Positions 33,500 to 43,320 are shown, counted from the first letter of the stretch. The stretch: 64,000 nucleotides of DNA from Pegoplata infirma (GCA_963921195.1 OY992537.1:203384581-203448580), one strand, 5' to 3'. The notes: a model not told the origin generated them from the letters alone. Numbers and translations are program-made.

Positions 33500-34830
33500 A
33501 TTCTCCCAACATAGAAAACATCAGATGTTGAGACATTTTTCGTAAAAAAAATTATTTTTTATATGGAAAATGTCTCAGAATATAAGACTTCTTCTCAGAA
33601 TCTGAGACTTTTTTCTTATAGAAAAATTTCCAGATTCTAAGATTTTTTTTTCCACAGAAAAAGTCTCAGATTCTGAGACATTTTACTATAGAAAAGTCTC
33701 ATATTTTAAAGCGCTTTATTGATAAATTTTTCTTATAGAGAGGTCTCTGATTATTAGATTTGTTTCGTACTGAAAAAATTTTAGATTCTGAGACCATTTT
33801 TCTATAGAAAAACTGTTAGATTCTTCGACCTTTTTCCAATAGAAAAAGTCTCAGAAATTCTGAGATCTTATTCCTAAAGAAAAAGGGTCAGATTCTCAGA
33901 CCTTTTTCCTAAAGAAAAAATCTCAGATTCCCAGTTGGCAAAATAAAATCACACCTGACATACTGCTGACTCTCCCTTTATGAAATCGCTGTCATCTTCA
34001 TACAATTTTTCAAAATGTCATCAATGACATGTCAGCAGTTGGTCAGCAGTGTCCACCAGTATCAGTGGCCACTAACAATTCGTTTAAACAACCGCTGACC
34101 AACTGCTGACATGTCATTGATGACATTTTGAAAAATTGTATGAAGATGTCAGCAATTTTATAAAGGGAGAGTCAGCAATATGTCAGGTGTGATTTTTTTT
34201 GCCGACTGGGTTCTGAGAGCTTTTTCTTATATAGAAAAAGTTTAAAATTCTGGCACATTTTCTCTAAAGAAGAAGTGACAGATTCTGAGACCTTTTTCTG
34301 ATTCTGAAATCTTTTCCGATTCTAAGACCCTTTTCCTATAGAAAAAGTCGGAGATTCTGTGACCCTTTCCTAAAAAAAAGTCCCAAGTTTCGGAAATGTG
34401 TTTCCTATAGAAAACGTCTCAGTCTTTAAGACCTTTTTCCTATAGAAAGATTCTGAGACATTTTTCTGAGATTCTGAGACCTTATTCCTATAAAAAAAGT
34501 CTTAGATTCTAAGACCTTTTACCGTTGAAAAAGTCTCAGATTTTGCGACCTTCTACCAATTCAGTAAGTTTCAACTTCTGAGACTATTTTTTAAACAATA
34601 AAAAGTCTCAGACTTTGAGACCTTTTTCTTTTTAAAAAAGGACTCAGATTCTCAGACCTTTTTCCTTAAAATAAGTATACAATTCAGAAATTCTGAGAAT
34701 TTTTTTCCCATAGAAAAACTCTTCTGCGACATTTTTCCTATAAATAAGTTTTGAGACCTTTTTCAAATAAAAAAGTCTCAGATTCTGAGAATTTTTTCTT
34801 TAGAAAAAAAAAATTTTAAATAGTTCTACA
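33500..34830. repeat. ~35-bp palindromic repeat array, block 3
   Basis: About 30 units of TTTTTCCTATAGAAAAAG plus TCTCAGATTCTGAGAC, heavily diverged, interrupted by a foldback at 33930-34210. Confidence 0.85.
33930..34210. mobile_element. 281-bp foldback CCCAGTTGGC, TT duplication
   Basis: CCCAGTTGGCAAAATAAAATC and the inverse GATTTTTTTTGCCGACTGGG. Inner arms ATCACACCTGACAT and ACAATTTTTCAAAATGTCAT return inverted. It interrupts a repeat unit: TCTCAGATT on the left and TTCTGAG on the right, so TT is duplicated. Loop near 34055. Confidence 0.85.
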
Positions 34831-35346
34831 TATGTAAGTTCGACTATCAACATTTTTAAGATTTTTAGATATTTTTTCTATTGCTATTTTTTATATAAAC
34901 CAAACTAAGATCCTGTAACATTTTTCTATACAAAAAAAACATATTCTAAGTAATTTGCTTATGCCAAAATTCATAATAAGATTTTTCACAGAAAATTTTC
35001 AGGTTAATTCACTTTTTCCTTAAAAAATTAAAAAATTTTCCTTATTAAAATTTTCAGATTTTTTTCTACGAAAAATTTTTGGACTTCGAGATTTTTTTAG
35101 AAATTTTTCTTCTTTCCTTTTTTCTTCTTTTTCTTTAATTTTCATTCTTTTTTTCTTTTTTTTCTTCTTTTTTTCTTTTTTTCTTTTTTTCTTTTTTTCC
35201 TTTTTTTTCTTTTCAAAATTTGGTCTGGGGGGGAAATTTCCCCTTTCCCCCCCCCCCCTTGTACATGTTACAGTTATTAGCAATTTAGCAGAAGATATAT
35301 TTAATAGGTAAATGTTTGAACTTGGGACATATAGTTTTCTTACTGG

Positions 35347-35775
35347 TTTTTTATATAAATTTTTAATATTACCGAATACAAGAGGAGGCAGGTAAAAAAA
35401 TAAATTTTCTAATCCCCTGGGCCCAGGAGCACGACTTTGAACCTTTTCAGACACACAATTTGTTCATTTGTGTAACAAAAATACCAGACAAAGTGGTAAA
35501 AATTACGTTTTTAAGAGGTTGGTTAAATTCTTCAAGGGGAAACTTATTCCCCATGGTCCGATTTTTCCCATTTATGAACTTGACCTCCCTAAGACTATAA
35601 CACATACTTGTGATAAGCTTTAGAAGTCGACCTCTTTTTTTAGACTGCATCGTCTCTTATACAGACAGCCAGAAGGACGGACATTCATAGATTGTCTTTA
35701 CGGGGTCTCCGCCCGATATTTCAATGCATTGCACACAGAGTGAGCTTACCTCAATGCTGTGGTTAGAAGGTATAA
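35347..35775 (-). mobile_element. mini-me/INE-1-like element, minus strand, degraded
   Basis: Minus-strand order: TATACCTTCTAACC near 35770, CATTGAAATATCGGGC core, short GTCC tract (GACAGCCAGAAGGACGGAC on plus), GGGAAAAATCGGACCATGG body, and a GGGCCCAGGGGATT block as in 14354-14965. The 3' end is lost. Two minus-strand frames here are not supported as genes. Confidence 0.65.
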
Positions 35776-36732
35776 AAAATTCTACTCTGATGACCCTGTC
35801 ATGTAGATGTAGATTAAGACATCAAGTGATCTATATGATTGTTACATCAAAATATGGTAAAGCAATAGATTGGTAGTTCATAAATGATCTAGTTCACTTG
35901 AGCAATTTACTAATATATATGAACTAGTTCATATCACTTATCACTAAAACTTGCTTTCTCTTGTAAGTATTATAAAAGTTTTTTAAGCCCCTTTGTAAAT
36001 GAATTAAACAAAAAATATTAGAAACATCAACACAAAAGTCATTTATTGTTTAAATCATTTGTTTAGATATGTATACGTATTTACTACTCATATCATATCA
36101 AATGATCATTAATAGCATACAAGTAAACAATACACACAAATGAAAAGAATATGTACAAAAAAAAACTTGCTAAAAAATGCAATTTACTACATTACGATTT
36201 TATTAAAAAACAAACAAGAACAAAGTAGTTGAAAAAACAATACATTAAAAAGTAACATGCAATATTATACTTTTGAAAATATGTACAGTGGCATCTCCAT
36301 AGATTTGACGGTTATCACTTCAAAAAGATTCATTGTAATTTTAAAATGCAATGTTAAAAAAAAAAAAAAATTAAATCTGAATATTAGATTTTGTTATCTG
36401 TAAAACTTGCCTTGATTTTTAAGAAATCATCGGTTTTTTACAAATTTATTTCTCATAAAATTTCACTGTATTTCTTGAGCATTTTACTTTGTTGTTTATA
36501 AAACAAAATAATTCTAATTTCATATGCAATTTATAGCTTAAGTAACAATCAGTATCCAAACAGCTGCAGTGTTTCACATTTCAATAGATATAACTAAAAG
36601 GTTTATTTTAAAATATATATTTAAAAATTGTATTTATGAAAATCGATTGTCTATTTGTATAAATAAATTTAAGAAATGTACAATATTTGGTACACGTTTC
36701 ATATTTTAAGTCGGACAAATTATCTGGAGTCT
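35776..36732. other. Unassigned AT-rich sequence
   Basis: No repeat family or coding frame recognised. A short A run lies at 36358-36369. Confidence 0.45.
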
Positions 36733-37095
36733 AATTAACTTTTGAGTGATCGACAGCATGACTTTCGTAGAAGTGGTTCTACGGGGACCTGTTAGTGTTT
36801 CTATCGGTACGTTGGAGTAGTTCTATTCGCCAATTTGGTAAAAGCAAAGTGATTGCTCTAGATATTTCCAAAGCAATTGATGGTGTTTGGTCCGGTGCAC
36901 TAGTTTCAAAATTTATTGCGTTTGGTGTCAGTAGTGATTTCTTTCGATTTATATCGAGCTATCTCAAAGGCCGCTCTATACCTGTTGTTATAGATGGATT
37001 CTCATCAGGCGATTTTAATTTAAATTAGGGGGTACCGCAAGTCTCTGTTCCTTCTCTTAAATTTTTTCTTATTTTTTTTTTTAATGACCTCCTAT
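36733..37095 (+). pseudogene. LINE (Jockey-like) reverse transcriptase fragment
   Basis: Translation gives the fingers/palm start of a non-LTR reverse transcriptase: an S-D-R-Q-H-D-F-R stretch, then V-I-A-L-D-I-S-K-A-I-D (palm motif A, normally ALDISKAFD), F-I-S-S-Y-L-K-G-R, and after an in-frame stop at 37026, G-V-P-Q-V-S-V-P-S (normally GVPQGSVLSP) and F-F-N-D-L-L. The first stretch is in a different frame from the rest, so at least one frameshift and one stop break it. The catalytic YxDD box and both ends of the ORF are absent. Conserved wording suggests the Jockey group, but the clade cannot be fixed from so short a piece. Confidence 0.8.
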
Positions 37096-37097
37096 CT

Positions 37098-37320
37098 ACA
37101 CAGAAAAAAATATTGAGAAAACTAATTTGAGTCATCACTTGTTTAAATTAAAAAACAAAAACTGAGAAATTTTTTAATTGACGCAATTAAAAATTTATTA
37201 ACAAATTTTAAAAACAATTTAAGTAAATAATTTAATAAAAATTTAATAGTTTTTTGAAGTTTTTGTTTAAACTCTCATAGTTTTTTGAATTCTCGTTTAG
37301 TTAATAGTTTTTTGTGTATG
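37098..37320. repeat. Small imperfect palindrome with CACAGAAAAAA-type end
   Basis: ACACAGAAAAAAATATTG at the left and GTTTTTTGTGT at the right, with AAACTAA/TTAGTT arms between. Probably a decayed MITE related to the insert in gag (39386-39632), which also begins CACAGAGAAAA. It cuts off the LINE fragment. Confidence 0.5.
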
Positions 37321-37363
37321 TATATTAGGGTTATGACTCATTTTTAACAAAATTTTAACCTAT

Positions 37364-37574
37364 TGTAGGTGTTTGGTGTTTAAAATGTTTGTTTGGATAC
37401 TTTTGTAATTTGTAATTTTAAGTTTTTTGTTTATCAAACTTTTCATAGATTTTCTGTATTTTATACTTTTCAAATTTTGTATAAAATTTCACTCTGGTTT
37501 TCAAATTTAACAAATAAAGATCGAGCCTTTTATAAAATTTTCTGAAATAGAATATTATTTCCGCGACTTCCACA
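37364..37574 (+). repeat. 5' LTR
   Basis: TGTAGGTGTTTGG ... CTTCCACA, 211 bp. Contains AATAAA near 37515, a likely polyadenylation signal. Has GTTTGGTGTTTAAAAT where the 3' LTR has GTTTAAAAT. Confidence 0.93.
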
Positions 37575-37576
37575 AT

Positions 37577-37590
37577 TGGCGATCCTGCCC
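37577..37590 (+). promoter_or_regulatory. Candidate primer binding site
   Basis: TGGCGATCCTGCCC starts two bases after the 5' LTR, where a tRNA 3' end (CCA) would pair with TGG. I cannot name the tRNA from sequence alone. Confidence 0.6.
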
Positions 37591-38842
37591 ATAGAAATAC
37601 AATTATTATAATTATAAATAAACGCCTATATTGTATTAAATAAATTATTGATCGTGCTTATCAAAAAAATCTGGGCAAACTCCATAACAGCCGCTGGCTT
37701 TAAGATAATTTTTTATGCATCATTAAAAGATCGAACATTCATCTATCAATTCATCTATCTATATAACAATCATCTATCAATTCATCTATATACATAACAA
37801 TTTAACCAGTGGTGATTGATGTTAATAACTCCATGATTACAATTCTATGACGATTTTAGTTTTCGCAGTCATAATCAAGATCAACAATAAATTTTATTAA
37901 AAGACTATTACCGGCTCATCTTTGAAATATCATCAAGTTGGATCAAGAAAATCCTTGTTCTTCATAAACAATCAACCAAATTAAGTATACCCGTTACAAA
38001 TTTGTTGCATTTTGAAGTTTAATTATTCAAATACATACGTCAATTTTGCTTATTTTAAGTTTTCTTGTTGCTTGTTATTTGTTTCTGTTTTTATTTTATT
38101 ACACTCAAAAAAATAAAACTGTAAAGTTAACAAACTTTTTTTTGTTAACTCGAGTTTACTGGCTTTTTAGCAAATTTTTAGTTAAAATCAGCGTTTTAAC
38201 TACTTTTTTTAGTTAAGGTTGATTTACGAAAATACTAGTTTTGTACAAATTTGGAATTAATTTTTTTTGTTGACTTTAAAACTGAGTTTACGAATTTTTA
38301 CTAATTAATTTGCTGATTTTTTGTAACATTTTTGTCAAGTCGAAAATTTTAAACATTTCTTGTGTAGCCTCCTATGCAAATCTCATTAGTCCTACTTAAG
38401 CTGAACTTAACGCTGTGAAAAATATATTTTTTTTTTTTATTTAAAAAAAAAGGTTAGCTGAATTCACCTAATAAAAAATGTTACGAAATTTTCAGCTGAA
38501 TTTTTAGTTAAAATTACTGTTTTTTTGCTACATTCATTCTACGAAAAGTTAACTAAATATTTTTTGTTAAATTAACTAGAAATTTAGTAGGTTCAAAATC
38601 AGGTGTTTTTTTAGTTAAATTTAACTAAATTTTTTGCCAACTTTACAGTTTTTTTTTTTTGAGTGTATTTATGCGTTAATTGTTAACTCTCTCTCCGCCG
38701 ATCAAATGTTTATTCACTCACCTAAATACCACTAATACACAGATAGTACAATTAAATACGGAAGACAATTTATACAGTTCAAATACACAACATTTACCTC
38801 TACCTGTTAAGTCAATCAGCTAATTGTCCTACTGTCCCTATA
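37591..38842 (+). other. Leader of the LTR element, enlarged by a MITE
   Basis: Non-coding. A ~32-bp block (ATCTATCAATTCATCTAT) is tandemly doubled at about 37740-37795. A TA-flanked MITE fills 38102-38665. The remaining ~690 bp leads to the gag start codon. Confidence 0.7.
38102..38665. mobile_element. TA-flanked MITE, CACTCAAAAAAA ends
   Basis: TA-CACTCAAAAAAATAAAACTG and CAGTTTTTTTTTTTTGAGTG-TA. The interior repeats TTTTTAGTTAAAATTA and ACTAAATTT motifs in inverse arrangement. It inserted in the leader after the retrotransposon arrived. Confidence 0.82.
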
Positions 38843-39385
38843 ATGTCTTGTCCTACTCCAAATATTGAAATTGCAGCTACTTCGGTTAAGCTTCCACAAT
38901 TTTGGACAAGCTGTCCAGACGCATGGGTCGTCCATGCAGAAATGCAATTTACATCCAAAAACATTACTCAAGATAGAACAAAATATGAGTATTTAGTAAC
39001 TGCTTTACCACAGGAGGTTAAAACTACAGTTCTCGATATAATAAGGAATCCACCTGAAAATTACCGTTACGAAAACTTAAAGAAAATTTTAATTGAACGA
39101 CATTCACTTAGAGAAAATAAGAGGTTAGATAAAATATTGTCCGATTCCGAAATGGGTGACTGTAGACCATCCGAATTTTACCGTTCATTATCACTACTTG
39201 CTGGATCTAATTGTACATCTGATCTTTTAAGGAAAATTTGGTTAAGAAAATTACCAAAAAGTTTGAACGTTGCATTAACCAGCACAAACTTGACAGATAC
39301 GAATGAGTTAATGCGAGTAGCTGATAATCTGTGGGAAGTATTACATAGTAGTGAAGTTGCTTCGGTTACACAATCTAAATCTACA
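38843..39385 (+). pseudogene. gag: gag, N-terminal part (Ty3/gypsy capsid)
   Basis: Begins ATGTCTTGTCC; residues ~16-22 read V-K-L-P-Q-F-W, the usual start of insect Ty3/gypsy capsid domains. An L-W/V-V-H-A-E-M-Q-F helix and the capsid stretch with P-P-E-N-Y-R-Y-E-N-L-K and R-L-D-K-I-L-S-D-S-E-M-G-D follow. The frame runs into a MITE at 39386 and stops at 39400 inside it. Removing the MITE with one copy of the CA duplication (249 bp, a multiple of three) would bring the downstream frame into phase, so the break is the insertion and not a point lesion. Capsid forms the particle that packages the element's RNA. Confidence 0.88.
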
Positions 39386-39632
39386 CACAGAGAAAAATAA
39401 ATATCCAACTGAATTTTTTAGTTGTATCAACTCAAAATTCGGTTGCTGCTACGACATTTTGATATGGCTAACGAATTTTTTAGTTGTTTCAATTAAAAAA
39501 CAGTTGTAATAACAAAATTTAGTTGTAACTACCGATATTTAGTTGTTTCAACATTAATTCAAATGCATTCATCGATTTTTTGTTGCAACAACTGAGTTTC
39601 AGTTGGAAATTAGCAAATTTGTTTTCTGTGTG
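39386..39632. mobile_element. 247-bp MITE interrupting gag
   Basis: Left CACAGAGAAAAATAAATATCC and right inverse ending TTTTCTGTGTG; CCAACTGAATT on the left returns as TTTCAGTTGG. Contains repeated TTTAGTTG(TTTCA) units. Flanked by CA (39384-39385 and 39633-39634). Confidence 0.8.
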
Positions 39633-39634
39633 CA

Positions 39635-39940
39635 CCATTATTAAATTCTGAAAATCCATCCACTCTTGAAAAAGTAGTTGAAAATCTGGTAATGGCCACG
39701 ACGAATATTTGCCAAAGTTTCCAAAGCTTATCATTAGAAGTTGCTTCTATGAGGAAACAGATTGATCATCAACAAAACCAACCACAATATAGACGTTTTA
39801 CCAGATCTAGATCACGTTCAGGGAATAGATTTAACAACAAAGGATGGCTGTGCAGATTTCATTATAAGTTTGGAAGTAATGCAAGAAGGTGTGAACCTCC
39901 CTGCTCTTTTTCCAAACAGGACGACCAGTCGACAAACTAA
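39635..39940 (+). pseudogene. gag: gag, C-terminal part with CHCC zinc motif
   Basis: Continues the gag frame after the MITE. It includes a helix around M-A-T-T-N-I-C, a basic R-R-F-T-R-S-R-S-R-S stretch, and a C-x2-H-x9-C-x3-C motif near the end (F-G-S-N-A-R-R region), which would bind RNA. The frame ends at TAA 39938-39940. The protease frame overlaps this end and is read at -1, so a programmed -1 shift between gag and pol is possible near TCTTTTTCC, although decay cannot be excluded. Confidence 0.85.
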
Positions 39941-40274
39941 ATTATCCCATTGTTGAGGCGACAGACAATGGGCATATAAATTTTTCAACTCGTCGCCTTT
40001 TCGTTTACGATAAGACAAATAAATTAAGATTTTTAATTGATAGTGGAGCGGATATCTCGGTTCTACCTTCATCAAAATTCAAAAGTCAGGGAAAAGTATC
40101 GGATATTATTTTACCCGCGGCTAACGGTTGGACTATATCCACTTTCGGAAAAAAATTATTAAATGTAGATTTAGGCCTGCGGCGCGAATTCCCTTTTGTT
40201 TTTACTGTTGCAAACATCGAGAAACCTATAATTGGAGCTGATTTTCTTCATAAATACGGACTTTTAATAGACAT
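39919..40274 (+). pseudogene. pol: Retropepsin-like protease domain of pol
   Basis: Read in the -1 frame relative to gag. It has L-R-F-L-I-D-S-G-A-D-I-S-V-L-P, the aspartic protease active site (D-S-G), and later P-I-I-G-A-D-F-L-H-K-Y-G-L, the second conserved hallmark. The active-site residue is intact. The frame leaves homology at about 40274, where a deletion joins it to RNase H sequence. It would cleave Gag-Pol during particle maturation. Confidence 0.87.
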
Positions 40275-40928
40275 CTTGAGTACATATCTCAATTTACGGA
40301 CGATATTCAGCACATACGCGGTGATTCCAATGTAGTAGCCGATACTCTTTCAAGGGCTTTTGAAGTGGATGCTTTTCAAGATGATGGTCTTAATTTAAAA
40401 TTAATACAAGTAGAACAGCAGAAAGATAACGAGCTTAAAGAAATTTTACAAGATAAGAATAATCATTCAAATTTAAAGTTAATAAAAATTCCTCTTTTTA
40501 ATATTGATTTGTGGTGTGAGGTTACTCAAAGTTCATCGCGACCTTTTGTACCAAAAATTTTACGTAAGAAATTATTTGAAAAATTACATTCAATTTCTCA
40601 TCCAGGTATCAGGGCTACTCGTCGATTAATTTCTCACCGATACTATTGGCCAGGTATGAGTAAGGAACTCAATATATGGTCCAAGGAATGTATTAACTGC
40701 CAGCGTTCTAAGGTTAATCGACACACTAAATTCCCTGTTATTAAAGTGGAAATCCCTAGAGGTAGATTTGAACATATACATCTAGACATTGTTGGACCAC
40801 TGCCCCCATCACGAGACCACAGTTATATTTTAACAGTAATAGATAGGTTTACTCGATGGCCCGAAGCGTATCCTTTAAAAGACGTAATGTCATTAACTGT
40901 AGCACAAACCTTTTTTCGAATTATATAA
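40269..40928 (+). pseudogene. pol: RNase H end and integrase N-terminal half of pol
   Basis: Opens with R-H-L-E-Y-I-S-Q-F-T and G-D-S-N-V-V-A-D-T-L-S-R, the extreme C-terminus of the RNase H region. The reverse transcriptase and most of RNase H, normally over 1 kb, are gone. The junction shares AGACAT with both sides. Integrase follows. Counting from Met 40365, a zinc finger H75-x3-H79-x29-C109-x2-C112 and Y-Y-W-P-G-M are present, then the first catalytic Asp at residue 141 (H-L-D-I-V-G-P). The frame is lost near a T run at 40910-40916 and stops at 40928. Confidence 0.88.
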
Positions 40929-41638
40929 GTCGGTTTGGGGTACCTTTAAGGGTAACAAGTGATCAAGGTCCACAATTTATGTCTAAACTTTTTTCGGAAC
41001 TAACCAAGTTACTAGGTAGTCACAAAATAACAACGTCAACATACCATCCCCAAGCCAACGGCATTGTGGAAAGGTTTCATAGACAATTAAAAGCAACGAT
41101 TATGGCAAGTGGCGAGTCAGAAAATTGGTACAATATTCTTCCAGTGGCATTACTAGGGCTCAGATCAGTTGTTAAAGAGGATTTACAGTCAACACCCGCT
41201 GAAATGTTATATGGCCAAGGTATACGTTTACCTGGAGAAATGGTAGTCCCAACCACACAGGATCAATCATCTGACTTTTTAAATAAATTAAAAGAACATT
41301 TTAAAAACGTACATTCAACAATATTACATCACAACAGTTCTGAATCTAGGTCATATGTTCCTAAAGATCTTTTTACTTGTAAATTTGCATTTGTACGTGT
41401 GGGACAAAAAAGTTCATTACAACAGCCATATGAAGGTCCATATAGAGTGGTTGAAAAAGATAAGAAGTTCTTTAAATTGGATATGGATGGACAGGTTAAG
41501 ACAATTGCGATTGATAGGCTTAAACCAGCATACATTGAACAAACTAACAATAAAATTTTGAATACCTCCGCCAACACCAAAAAACGCGTAACGTTTAATT
41601 TATTGGATATACATTTTCCCGGAGGGGGAGTATTGTAG
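40886..41638 (+). pseudogene. pol: Integrase C-terminal half (DDE core, GPY/F domain)
   Basis: In a different frame from the first half because of a small indel around 40900-40916. It reads S-R-F-G-V-P-L-R-V-T-S-D-Q-G with the second catalytic Asp and N-G-I-V-E-R-F-H with the catalytic Glu, 35 residues apart as expected for DDE integrases. The stretch P-Y-E-G-P-Y-R-V-V and I-D-R-L-K-P-A-Y is the GPY/F domain. It ends with a K-K-R-V-T-F motif and F-P-G-G-G-V-L just before the 3' LTR. No chromodomain is seen. Catalytic residues survive but the protein is split. Confidence 0.9.
41618..41633 (+). promoter_or_regulatory. Polypurine tract
   Basis: CCCGGAGGGGGAGTAT directly before the 3' LTR; GGAGGGGGAG is the purine run that would prime plus-strand DNA. 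It overlaps the last integrase codons. Confidence 0.85.
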
Positions 41639-41837
41639 GTGTTTAAAATGTTTGTTTGGATACTTTTGTAATTTGTAATTTAAAGTTTTTTGTTTATCAA
41701 ACTTTTCATAGATTTTCTGTATTTTATACTTTTCAAATTTTGTATAAAATTTCATTCTGGTTTTCAAATTTAACAAATAAAGATCGAGCCTTTTATAAAA
41801 TTTTCTGAAATAGAATATTATTTCCGCGACTCCCACA
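41634..41837 (+). repeat. 3' LTR
   Basis: TGTAGGTGTTTAAAATG ... CTCCCACA, 204 bp, followed by the CTAT duplication. Differs from the 5' LTR by roughly three base changes and a 7-bp indel. Confidence 0.93.
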
Positions 41838-42404
41838 CTATCACCACGTATAGGCAATACAAAATAAATATTAAAAATCGTATTTGCGGATCATTTTGGC
41901 AAAAAAACCTTCCGCACCAAACGCAATTTCTAAAAAGTCACAGATATTTAAGTCCTATTTTTCAAAAATAAGGTAATTTTAACCCTTCCACTGAATGAAT
42001 TATATAAAAAAAGATCTTGTGAACAATTACGAATAAAAATAAAACTGCCCGGACTTTTACTTTGGGATCTACATGCTGCCAAAGTTGACTTTATGACTAG
42101 TTAACGTTATGCAGTCAAATTTTAAGCCAAATTTTAATCTTGAAGGAATCAAAAAAATCCGTCCAAAAAGCATTCGTCATTTTGACCGTAAATAGCTTTT
42201 TCTACGCATCGTTTGAGTCTCATATTTTCGTAGTTTTAAATAAACTAAGAAAATATAGACCAAATTTCATCTCGTTTGGTGCGGGAACTTTTTTGACGGA
42301 ATCCAAAAAGTAAAAATGAAATTCTTAATATTTTGTTATGGCCTTTTTGGCTAGGGCAGGTAAATTTTGATAGTTGCAAAAAAATCCAAAAAGTCATAAC
42401 CCTA

Positions 42405-42960
42405 ATGCACATGCATGATCACCGTTGGGCATCGGAGTGTAGTGCTTCCAGGATCAAATTCATTTTCATACAAAATATTATATAGTTTTTAATCTAAGTA
42501 TTGTATTTTTGTTGAACCTGTTTCTCTTCTTCATCTCTTTTTTCCTCTGTTTTCGATTTGGTTTGAAGAAGTTTTCCTTAGTTTTGTAAATAATATAATT
42601 TTTATGCGTGTCATGAATAAAAAATGTTTTAAATTTAAAATTTTACTTTACATAAAATATTTTTTCATGTCATTGTACTAATCAAAACCTAATTTCCAAT
42701 TGATTTCATATTGAACAAATTTCAATATCTATTGTATTAGTTGTTGTTAGTTTTTTTTTTTATATTTTATATATTTATTTAAAATGACCTACATAAAGTT
42801 TTTGACTTCTTAACATTCAATACAAATAACATGCGTATAAAATAAACACTATGGTAAAAAAATTTACCTGGAAATTTTAAACAAATCTTCAAAAAATAAC
42901 AAAAAAATTTAAAAAAAAATTGCAAATTTCCAAAAAAAAATGTTTTTATGTTTATATAGT
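42405..42960. other. Unassigned AT-rich sequence
   Basis: Contains ATGCATGATCACCG and a T run; nothing recognisable. Confidence 0.45.
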
Positions 42961-43195
42961 AGTTTACATTTGAAGTAGGTTTATTTAAGCTCGAGGTCAT
43001 TCTTTTCTTTTAATTTTCAAGTAAATCACTTTTCAATTTTAAATTTACCTATGTTGGTAATTTTTGCTAGACTTAATCGACTCGTGTTTCAGAATTTGAT
43101 AGATTTCATTGTCTAGACTATTTAGCAAATATAAAAACCCTATGCAAGTAGAAAATGGAATTTAAATGACGGATCGTTTAGTAGTCTACTTAATA
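42961..43195 (+). repeat. Diverged fragment of the 552-bp family
   Basis: GAAGTAGGTTTATTTAAGCTCG, in pieces, then GACTTAATCGACTCGTGTTTC, TTTAGCAAATATAAAAACCC: unit positions about 70-290 of the 552-bp array unit, with several indels. Older than the array. Confidence 0.8.
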
Positions 43196-43204
43196 TCAAG
43201 GCAA

Positions 43205-43320
43205 ATTAAAGAGCCCCTGTGCTAGCGAGATTGTCATGGGTTCGATTCCCTCCATATTCCTTGGTTGGCGAAGCGGCATCGAGTCGAAGGTCGTTGTTAC
43301 GAAAAAACTAAGTTCTTTAT
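43205..43320 (+). mobile_element. tRNA-like SINE fragment
   Basis: GGGTTCGATTCCC is a strong B box; upstream CCCTGTGCTAGCGAG is a weak A box. The body GGCATCGAGTCGAAGG follows. No target duplication seen. Confidence 0.55.

Larger units (their letters stand above)
33211..35266. mobile_element. Candidate hAT-like element carrying the 35-bp repeat
   Basis: Starts CAGTGGCGGGGACAG, like the start of the better-supported hAT-like element at 54847 (CAGGGGCGTATCC), followed by a G run. The right side has a C run at about 35246-35258. Flanks TTTACACT and GTTACAGT match at 6 of 8 positions. The right terminus does not clearly mirror the left. Interior is the ~35-bp repeat (33500-34830) and a T/C-rich tract at 35100-35220. 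Frames across that tract translate to poly-lysine and are not genes. Confidence 0.45.
33080..35346 (+). mobile_element. mini-me/INE-1-like 3' part split by a larger insertion
   Basis: 33100-33210 (CCCGATATTGGCAAC, CACTCAAATTTGGTTTGTG) matches the body of 6332-7185. The matching continuation (AATAGGTAAATGTTTGAACTTGGGAC, in pieces) resumes at about 35275 and ends TTTCTTACTGG. About 2.06 kb separates the two parts. Confidence 0.6.
37364..41837 (+). mobile_element. Defective Ty3/gypsy LTR retrotransposon, CsRn1-like
   Basis: Two LTRs starting TG and ending CA, flanked by the 4-bp duplication CTAT. Internal order is gag, protease, remnant of RNase H, integrase, the Ty3/gypsy order; no env is seen between integrase and the polypurine tract. 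The gag zinc motif is C-x2-H-x9-C-x3-C, the CHCC type described for the CsRn1 clade, so that clade is inferred. The LTRs differ by about three substitutions and one 7-bp indel, so insertion is recent, yet the body lacks reverse transcriptase and carries two MITE insertions. Either it was already defective when it jumped, using proteins in trans, or it decayed fast. Confidence 0.92.
37328..42402. mobile_element. TA-flanked MITE (GGGTTATGACT ends) split by the LTR element
   Basis: TA-GGGTTATGACT at 37328 and AGTCATAACCC-TA ending 42402 are exact inverse complements. The LTR retrotransposon with its duplicated CTAT occupies 37364-41841. Without it the MITE is about 600 bp; its right part runs 41842-42402 and contains TTCCGCACCAAACG and its inverse CGTTTGGTGCGGGAA. 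Confidence 0.7.

Noticed and set aside
35020..35454. 144-codon minus-strand open frame
   Set aside because: Most of it translates a T/C-rich low-complexity tract into poly-lysine; it crosses element boundaries and has no domain.
36795..37028. Independent small gene
   Set aside because: It is the middle of a broken LINE reverse transcriptase; homology continues in other frames on both sides.
38101..38670. Solo LTR in the leader
   Set aside because: Ends are inverted (CACTC/GAGTG) with TA flanks, so it is a MITE.
39178..39408. Minus-strand frame opposite gag
   Set aside because: Shadow of the capsid coding frame, which has clear homology on the plus strand.
41329..41561. Frames overlapping the integrase end on both strands
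   Set aside because: Shadows of the GPY/F-domain coding frame.
41639..42402. Envelope gene downstream of integrase
   Set aside because: Integrase ends at the polypurine tract and the 3' LTR follows at once; beyond it is MITE sequence.
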